From Piscinibacter sp. (GTDB lineage: Bacteria; Pseudomonadota; Gammaproteobacteria; Burkholderiales; Burkholderiaceae_C): 64,000 nucleotides of DNA. A program made the translations under genes and the position numbers. How positions within the stretch are numbered: position 1 is the stretch's first letter; the number at the start of each line of letters is the position of its first letter. The notes beneath the pieces are model-generated. The model was not told the DNA's origin, searched no databases, and was given only the letters and a program-made list of their open reading frames with translations. Positions 58,903 to 64,000 of this stretch are shown one piece after another. The stretch spans positions 1 through 64,000 of the forward strand of contig JAHBZL010000030.1 of NCBI GenBank assembly GCA_019635485.1, given 5' to 3'.

Positions 58903-59964
58903 TCAGTAGGAGAGCGGCAGGTTGACCCGCTTGCCGTCGCGCGCCGAGAGGTACATCGCGATCAGCAGCTCGAGCGACTTCAGGCCCTCGCGGCCGTCGG
59001 TCTCGGGCTCCGCCTCTCCGCGCAGCGTGGCGATCACGTTGTCGTAGTACAGCGGGTGGCCGAAGCCGTACACCGAGCTGGTCTGGTAGCTGGCATCGTC
59101 CAGGTGCGCGTCCATCTCGTGCGGGGTCTCGAAGGCCCAGTGCTCGATCTGGTTCACCGCCACGCCGCCGATGCGCACCGAGCCGCGCTCGCCCAGCAGC
59201 GTGATCGAGCCCTCCAGGTTCTTCGGCCAGGTCAGCATCGTCACGTTGACCGTGCCCATCGCGCCGTTGCGCCAGCGCAGCGCCGCGACGCCGGTGTCCT
59301 CGACCTCGATGGCGCGCGCCAGCGTGCCGGTGTAGGCCATCACGCTCTCGACCGGGCCGACGATCCAGTCCAGCAGGTCAACGTAGTGGCTGGCCTGGTT
59401 CATGAACGCGCCGCCGTCGAACTCCCAGGTGCCGCGCCAGGCGGCACTGTCGTAGTAGGCCTGCGGGCGGGTCCAGAACACGTTGACCGCGACGGTGTAG
59501 AGCCGGCCGAAGCGCCCCAGCGCGACGGCCTGCTTGAGCAGCTGCAGCGTGCGGTTGCGCCGGTTCTGCTTGACGACGAACAGGCGCACGCCGGCCTCGT
59601 CGCAGGCGCGCACCATCGCCAGGCCGTCGCTCCAGCGCGTGGCCATCGGCTTCTCGGTCATCACGTCGCGGCCGGTCTTCGCGATCTCGATCGCCTGGGC
59701 GGGGTGCAGCCCGCTGGGGGTGGTGAGGATCACGCAGTCGGCACGGGTCTGCGCGAGCAGCGACGTCAGCTCGGCGTGGCCGGCCGCGCCGGTGCGCTCG
59801 ACGGCCGCGGCGAGCGCCTTCGGGTCGATGTCGCAGACGTCGACCAGCTCGCAGCGTTCGGCGTGCGCCTTGAGGGCCTCGAAATGATTGCCGGCGATGC
59901 GCCCGCAGCCGACCAGCGCAAACCGGATCTTGCGTTCGGCAATTGGATTGCGTCGGACGTACAT
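58903..59964 (-). CDS. wbpB: WbpB-type UDP-GlcNAcA 3-dehydrogenase
   Basis: Gfo/Idh/MocA oxidoreductase of 353 aa that oxidises C3 of UDP-GlcNAc uronate. The Rossmann motif GCGRIAGNH is at residues 19-27 and the EKP motif at 104-106; [21 protein letters not shown] near 180-200 includes the catalytic-region Asp/His typical of WlbA/WbpB. It is the first gene of the minus half, divergent from lysS across 79 bp. The WbpA 6-dehydrogenase that makes its substrate is not in this window. Confidence 0.9.
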   Translation of the reverse strand: MYVRRNPIAERKIRFALVGCGRIAGNHFEALKAHAERCELVDVCDIDPKALAAAVERTGAAGHAELTSLLAQTRADCVILTTPSGLHPAQAIEIAKTGRDVMTEKPMATRWSDGLAMVRACDEAGVRLFVVKQNRRNRTLQLLKQAVALGRFGRLYTVAVNVFWTRPQAYYDSAAWRGTWEFDGGAFMNQASHYVDLLDWIVGPVESVMAYTGTLARAIEVEDTGVAALRWRNGAMGTVNVTMLTWPKNLEGSITLLGERGSVRIGGVAVNQIEHWAFETPHEMDAHLDDASYQTSSVYGFGHPLYYDNVIATLRGEAEPETDGREGLKSLELLIAMYLSARDGKRVNLPLSY

Positions 59965-60014
59965 GGTTGCTCGGGCAAGGCAAAGCTTGCGATTTTACGG
60001 GATTGGCCAGCCCC

Positions 60015-60020
60015 TAGAAT
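60015..60020 (+). promoter_or_regulatory. Candidate -10 element for lysS
   Basis: TAGAAT 23 bp before the lysS ATG, in the 79-bp divergent gap with wbpB. The same hexamer precedes acpP and the wecB-like gene, but a matching -35 is not obvious. Confidence 0.35.
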
Positions 60021-60043
60021 CCTTGTCGAACGAAAGCCTCCTC

Positions 60044-61561
60044 ATGTCCGACGACCGCAGCCCGCCCCCGACCGACGACAACCAGCTGATCGCCGAACGC
60101 CGCGAGAAGCTCGCAGCCATCCGCGCCCACGCGAAGAAGACCGGCGGCGCCGCGTTCCCGAACGACTTCAAGCCGCAGCACCGGGCGGCCGAGCTGCAGC
60201 GCCTGCACGGCGGCGTCCCGAACGAGGAACTCGAGCCGCAGGCGATCAAGGTCTCGGTGGCCGGCCGCATGATGCTCAAGCGGCTGATGGGCAAGGCCAG
60301 CTTCGCGACGCTGCAGGACGGCTCGGGCCGCATCCAGCTGCGCGTCACGGTCGACCACCTGGGCGCCGAGGCCTACGAGGCCTTCAAGCACTGGGACCTG
60401 GGCGACATCCTCGGCGCCGAAGGCACGCTGATGCGCACGCGCACCGGCGAGCTGACCATCACGGTGACCGCGCTGCGCCTGCTGACCAAGAGCCTGCGCC
60501 CGCTGCCGGACAAGTTCCACGGCATGACCGACCAGGAGCAGAAGTACCGCCAGCGCTACGTCGACCTGATGACCGACGAGGAGGCGCGGCTGCGCTTCAT
60601 GGCGCGCAGCAAGGCGGTGGCCTCGATCCGCGGCTTCATGGTCGAACACGGCTTCCTCGAGGTCGAGACGCCGATGCTGCACCCGATCCCCGGCGGCGCG
60701 AACGCGAAGCCCTTCGTGACGCACCACAACGCGCTCGACCAGGACATGTTCCTGCGCATCGCCCCCGAGCTGTACCTGAAGCGGCTGGTGGTGGGCGGCT
60801 TCGAGCGGGTGTTCGAGATCAACCGCAACTTCCGCAACGAAGGCATCAGCGTCCGGCACAACCCGGAGTTCACGATGATGGAGTTCTATGCGGCGTACTG
60901 GAACCATCACGACCTGATGGACTTCACCGAGGGTGTGCTGCGCCACGCGGCGCGCCAGGCCACGGGTTCGGCCACGCTCAGCTACGCCGGCCGCCCGGTG
61001 GATTTGGACAAGCCCTTCGCGCGTCTGTCGGTGAAGGATGCGCTGGTCGCGCATGCCGGGCTGAAGCCGGAGCAGGCCGTCGACGCGGCCTTCATCCACG
61101 CCCGGCTGAAGACGCTCGGCGAGGAGCCACCGGCGCACTGGAGCCTGCCGGAGCTGCAGTTCGGGCTGTTCGAGGCCGCGGTCGAAGAGAAGCTCTGGGA
61201 CCCGACCTTCATCATCGACTACCCGGTCGAGGTGAGCCCGCTGGCGCGTGCGTCGGACAGCAACCCCGCCATCACCGAGCGCTTCGAGCTCTTCATCACC
61301 GGGCGCGAGTACGCCAACGGCTTCTCCGAGCTGAACGACGCCGAGGACCAGGCGGCACGCTTCCAGGCGCAGGCGGCCAACAAGGAGGCCGGGGACGAGG
61401 AGGCCATGTACTACGACGCCGACTTCATCCGCGCGCTCGAGTACGGCATGCCGCCCACCGGCGGCTGCGGCATCGGCATCGATCGCCTGATCATGCTGCT
61501 GACCGACAGCCCGAGCATCCGCGACGTGATCCTGTTCCCGTCGCTGCGCAAGGAGGGCTGA
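60044..61561 (+). CDS. lysS: Lysyl-tRNA synthetase, class II
   Basis: Charges tRNA-Lys. The protein is 505 aa. An N-terminal OB-fold anticodon-binding domain (about residues 65-165) is followed by the class II catalytic core: motif 1 around residues 190-210 ([20 protein letters not shown]), motif 2 [20 protein letters not shown] near 258-277, and motif 3 GCGIGIDRL near 475-483. ATG 60044 gives the start [23 protein letters not shown] typical of beta-proteobacterial LysS; the longer open frame upstream runs through the wbpB promoter region. Confidence 0.97.
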   Translation: MSDDRSPPPTDDNQLIAERREKLAAIRAHAKKTGGAAFPNDFKPQHRAAELQRLHGGVPNEELEPQAIKVSVAGRMMLKRLMGKASFATLQDGSGRIQLRVTVDHLGAEAYEAFKHWDLGDILGAEGTLMRTRTGELTITVTALRLLTKSLRPLPDKFHGMTDQEQKYRQRYVDLMTDEEARLRFMARSKAVASIRGFMVEHGFLEVETPMLHPIPGGANAKPFVTHHNALDQDMFLRIAPELYLKRLVVGGFERVFEINRNFRNEGISVRHNPEFTMMEFYAAYWNHHDLMDFTEGVLRHAARQATGSATLSYAGRPVDLDKPFARLSVKDALVAHAGLKPEQAVDAAFIHARLKTLGEEPPAHWSLPELQFGLFEAAVEEKLWDPTFIIDYPVEVSPLARASDSNPAITERFELFITGREYANGFSELNDAEDQAARFQAQAANKEAGDEEAMYYDADFIRALEYGMPPTGGCGIGIDRLIMLLTDSPSIRDVILFPSLRKEG

Positions 61562-61563
61562 CG

Positions 61564-62124
61564 ATGACGGCGCGGCTGGCGACGCTGGACGAGGTCGAAG
61601 CCGCGCTGTGGGCCGAGCTGGCCGCAGCGGTGGCGGACAAGGCGCACCCCTGGCGCACGCCGGTGCTCGCGACCGTGGACGGCGACGCCGCCGACGCCCG
61701 CACGGTGGTGCTGCGCGAGGTCGATACGCGGCAGCGCCAGCTGCTGATCTACACCGACGAACGTGCGGGCAAGGTGCGGCAGCTGCTGAACCACCCGCTC
61801 GGCACGCTGGTGATGTGGTCGCCGGCGCTGGGCTGGCAGCTGCGCCTGAAGGTGCGGCTGGCGGTCGAGATGTCCGGGCTGGCCGCGTCGTCGCGCTGGG
61901 CACGCGTCAAGCTGTCGCCGGCGGCGCAGGACTATCTGTCGCCGCTGCCGCCCGGCACGCGGCTGGACGCGCAGGCGCCGTCCGGCCACAGCGGCGCGGT
62001 CCGGCGCGACTACTTCGCGGTGATCGACGCGAGCGTCGAAGCGGTCGACTGGCTCGAGCTGCACGCCCAGGGGCACCGGCGCGCGATCTTCGACGGGCGC
62101 GGTGCCCGCTGGGTGCAGCCCTAG
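61564..62124 (+). CDS. Pyridoxamine 5'-phosphate oxidase-family flavoprotein
   Basis: Protein of 186 aa with a split-barrel FMN-binding fold. The TRQRQLLIYTDERAGKVRQLL segment near residues 55-75 and the MWSPALGWQLRLKVRL segment near 80-100 match PNPOx-like proteins, though the C-terminal PNPOx dimerisation region is not evident. It is probably not the canonical PdxH; function unknown. It starts 2 bp after the lysS stop, so co-transcription is likely. Its TAG abuts the stop of the convergent cytochrome-like gene with no gap. Confidence 0.78.
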   Translation: MTARLATLDEVEAALWAELAAAVADKAHPWRTPVLATVDGDAADARTVVLREVDTRQRQLLIYTDERAGKVRQLLNHPLGTLVMWSPALGWQLRLKVRLAVEMSGLAASSRWARVKLSPAAQDYLSPLPPGTRLDAQAPSGHSGAVRRDYFAVIDASVEAVDWLELHAQGHRRAIFDGRGARWVQP

Positions 62125-64000
62125 TCACAAAGAGCGCAGGAAGGCCAGCAGGGCGTCCCGGTCCGCCTTCGACAGCGCCTGGAAGCGCTGGCGGCTGGCG
62201 CTCCCCTCGCCGCCGTGCCAGAGGATCGCCTCCGTGAGCGTGCGCGCGCGGCTGTCGTGCAGGTAGCCGACCTGGATGTCCTTGCCGGCGACGAGCTCGG
62301 TGTAGCCGATGCCCCAGAGCGCCGAGGTGCGCCACATGCTGCCGCTCGCCTGGCCGTCGACGAAGCCGTCGGCCAGGTCGGGCCCCATGTCGTGGAGCAG
62401 CAGGTCGGTGTACGGCCGGATCGTCTGGTTGCGCGCCTCGTCGAGCTCGCTGACGGTGCCGGTGCGCATCTCGGTGACGTGGCAGCCCGAGCAGCGGATG
62501 TCGGTGAAGACCTTCGCGCCCGCGGTCACCTGGGCCGGATTCACGTCCAGCGCGGCCAGCGGCGCGACACCCTTCGGGAACCCGCTCGCCAGGCTGCGCT
62601 GCGCCGGCACGCCGAGCAGCGCGACGTAGCGCGTCAGGGTCTGCAGCACGTCGTTCGAGAGGCCGGGCTCGACCTGGCCCGCGGTGCAGCGCGCCGGGCC
62701 GAACAGGCAGTCGCGGTTCGGGTACGGCGGCGAGGTGACCGACATGTCCTGCAGCGCCGCGCCGGCCACCTGGTGGCGCAGGCTCACCTTCGAGGCCTTC
62801 CAGCCGTAGCGGCCCAGGCGCACCGCGCCGGTCTCCGGATCGAACGCGAAGTTGGCCACGCCCTTCACGCCGTCGCTGTCCGGCGTCGTGCGGGCCCGCG
62901 CGAGGATGTCGGCGTCGGGAACGGCCTCGAGCAGGCCCATGCCGATCACCGGCTGGGCGCTGCGCAGCGAGTAGACGGCAGGCGTCGGCCCGTCGAAGGC
63001 GACCTTCGGCTTGCTCAGTTCCACCACGGTGCCGTCGGCCAGCGTGACGGTCCGCCGCTCGAAGCCGGCCACGCGCACGCCGGTGCCCCAGTCGGTGCGC
63101 ACACCGTTCGTCGAGGGCTGTGCATTCATCTGCACCGCCACGCCGTACATCGGGTGCGGCACCTGGTGTCCGTCGGCGTCGAGCGCCGCGGTGCGCACCG
63201 CCATCGTGTCGAGGCGCTGGTTCACGACGCTCGGTGCCACGCCGCGGCCGTTGTTGATGTGGCAGCCGAAGCAGGTCGACTGGTTGAACAGCGGCCCCTG
63301 CAGCCCCAACGCGGCGTCGTTGCGGTCGTTACCGTTCTCGTTGTGCTCGCCGGTGCGCATGTGGGTGTGGAACCAGCGGCGCCCTTCGACGAAGCGCTGC
63401 ATGTTCTGCATGCCGATGTGGTTGAACGGCTGCTGGAACATGAACGCCGAGTTGTCCGCGTAGTCGTACGAGATCGAACCGATGCCGCCCTGCAGCGCCG
63501 CCTCCGGCAGCGGCGCGTTCATCAGGCGCGGCTGCACGCCGTACCACGGCCGCAGGCCCTGGCCGACCACGTAGGTGACCTCGTTGGTGTAGTAGCGCTT
63601 GCCGCCGCTGTCGTTCACCGCCGCCATCGCGGCGGTGGTGGAGAAGAACGAGCTGGTGAACTCGATCGGATCGCCGACCTTCAGCGCGCGCGACGGCACG
63701 CTCACGCCGTTGGGGACCAGCACACCGTTGGCGTCCGCGGCGAGGCCGGTGTGGCCGGGGTAGGTGTCGAACACGACGCTGCAGCCGTCGTTCGCGCCGA
63801 CGATCCCGGCGTAGCCGCTCGAGGGCCGCAGCAGCGCACCCTCCGGCGGCTTGGGCACGACCGGGCAGGCCGCGACGTCGTTCTGCCCCGCGCTGTAGGT
63901 CGAGTCGTCGAGCAGGTCGCCCGGGCTCATCCAGCCGAAGCCGGTCACGCCGGTGCTGTCGAAGCGGCGCACGAACGAATGGCCGCCGCCCTTCTGCGCC
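62125..64000 (-). CDS. Di-haem oxidoreductase family protein (DUF1111), 5' end outside window
   Basis: At least 624 residues are present; the frame is open to the right edge, so the N-terminus and signal peptide are missing. Two haem c sites are visible: CFGCH in the middle (near base 63255) and CSGCH nearer the C-terminus (near 62485), the pattern of the putative di-haem thiol oxidoreductase family (PF06537), which resembles MauG/cytochrome c peroxidase and is periplasmic. HTHMRTGEHNENGND lies ahead of the first site. Partner genes are out of view. Confidence 0.85.
   Translation of the reverse strand, partial: AQKGGGHSFVRRFDSTGVTGFGWMSPGDLLDDSTYSAGQNDVAACPVVPKPPEGALLRPSSGYAGIVGANDGCSVVFDTYPGHTGLAADANGVLVPNGVSVPSRALKVGDPIEFTSSFFSTTAAMAAVNDSGGKRYYTNEVTYVVGQGLRPWYGVQPRLMNAPLPEAALQGGIGSISYDYADNSAFMFQQPFNHIGMQNMQRFVEGRRWFHTHMRTGEHNENGNDRNDAALGLQGPLFNQSTCFGCHINNGRGVAPSVVNQRLDTMAVRTAALDADGHQVPHPMYGVAVQMNAQPSTNGVRTDWGTGVRVAGFERRTVTLADGTVVELSKPKVAFDGPTPAVYSLRSAQPVIGMGLLEAVPDADILARARTTPDSDGVKGVANFAFDPETGAVRLGRYGWKASKVSLRHQVAGAALQDMSVTSPPYPNRDCLFGPARCTAGQVEPGLSNDVLQTLTRYVALLGVPAQRSLASGFPKGVAPLAALDVNPAQVTAGAKVFTDIRCSGCHVTEMRTGTVSELDEARNQTIRPYTDLLLHDMGPDLADGFVDGQASGSMWRTSALWGIGYTELVAGKDIQVGYLHDSRARTLTEAILWHGGEGSASRQRFQALSKADRDALLAFLRSL

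Noticed and set aside
58798..62124. 1108-codon open frame on plus spanning wbpD, wbpB, lysS and the flavoprotein gene
   Set aside because: It crosses the promoter gap and three recognised genes in other frames; only its last 186 codons (from 61564) look like a real protein.

Overview
The window is high-GC chromosomal DNA from a betaproteobacterium. I infer a Burkholderiales member of the Rubrivivax/Leptothrix/Methylibium type, from the gene order rpmF-plsX-fabHDG-acpP-fabF-rpoE-rseAB-mucD-lepAB-rnc-era-recO-pdxJ-acpS-nagZ, the acidic/arginine-rich RNase E tail and the family-level look of the proteins. I recognised no rRNA, tRNA, insertion sequence, prophage or CRISPR array.

Region 1 (1-1118): the 3' end of rne, with a long Arg-Gly-Glu repeat tract, meets nagZ tail to tail across a perfect GC palindrome. 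Region 2 (1149-20087, all minus strand): a housekeeping block. Reading in the direction of transcription it holds yceD, rpmF, fatty-acid and phospholipid initiation (plsX, fabH, fabD, fabG, acpP, fabF), a small membrane protein, the envelope-stress sigma factor module (rpoE, rseA, rseB, mucD), a terminator-bearing 500-bp spacer with a DnaA-box cluster, then lepA, lepB, a DUF4845 protein, rnc, era, recO, pdxJ, acpS and nagZ. Many neighbours overlap by ATGA. Region 3 (20127-22988): maf and a tetrapyrrole-type methylase on plus, and an RhlE-type helicase on minus.

Region 4 (23104-59964) is a large surface-polysaccharide locus in two halves. The plus-strand half (23104-46306) makes precursors (wecB-like epimerase, rfbBDAC for dTDP-rhamnose) and carries a MarR-type EPS regulator, a flippase, two AsnB-type amidotransferases, methyltransferases, glycosyltransferases, a polysaccharide-deacetylase-fold protein, a Wzy-like polymerase, a WecA/WbpL-type initiating transferase and a WbpM-type dehydratase. 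It is interrupted by two convergent lipoprotein genes, one arylsulfotransferase-like and one with Ig-like repeats. The minus-strand half (46477-59964) carries kdsD, a phosphoglycosyl transferase fused in reversed domain order to a WbpM/WcaJ-like membrane and Rossmann region, two DegT-family aminotransferases, three glycosyltransferases, three methyltransferases, a second flippase, and wbpE-wbpD-wbpB for a 2,3-diacetamido uronic acid nucleotide. The wbpA-type dehydrogenase needed upstream of wbpB is not in the window.

Region 5 (60044-64000): lysS, a PNP-oxidase-like flavoprotein, and a convergent di-haem oxidoreductase running off the right edge.

Together, region 4 looks able to build a rhamnose- and diacetamido-uronate-containing polymer by a Wzx/Wzy route. 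Amidation and O-methylation are inferred tailoring steps. No chain-length or export genes (wzz, wza, wzc) are visible here.
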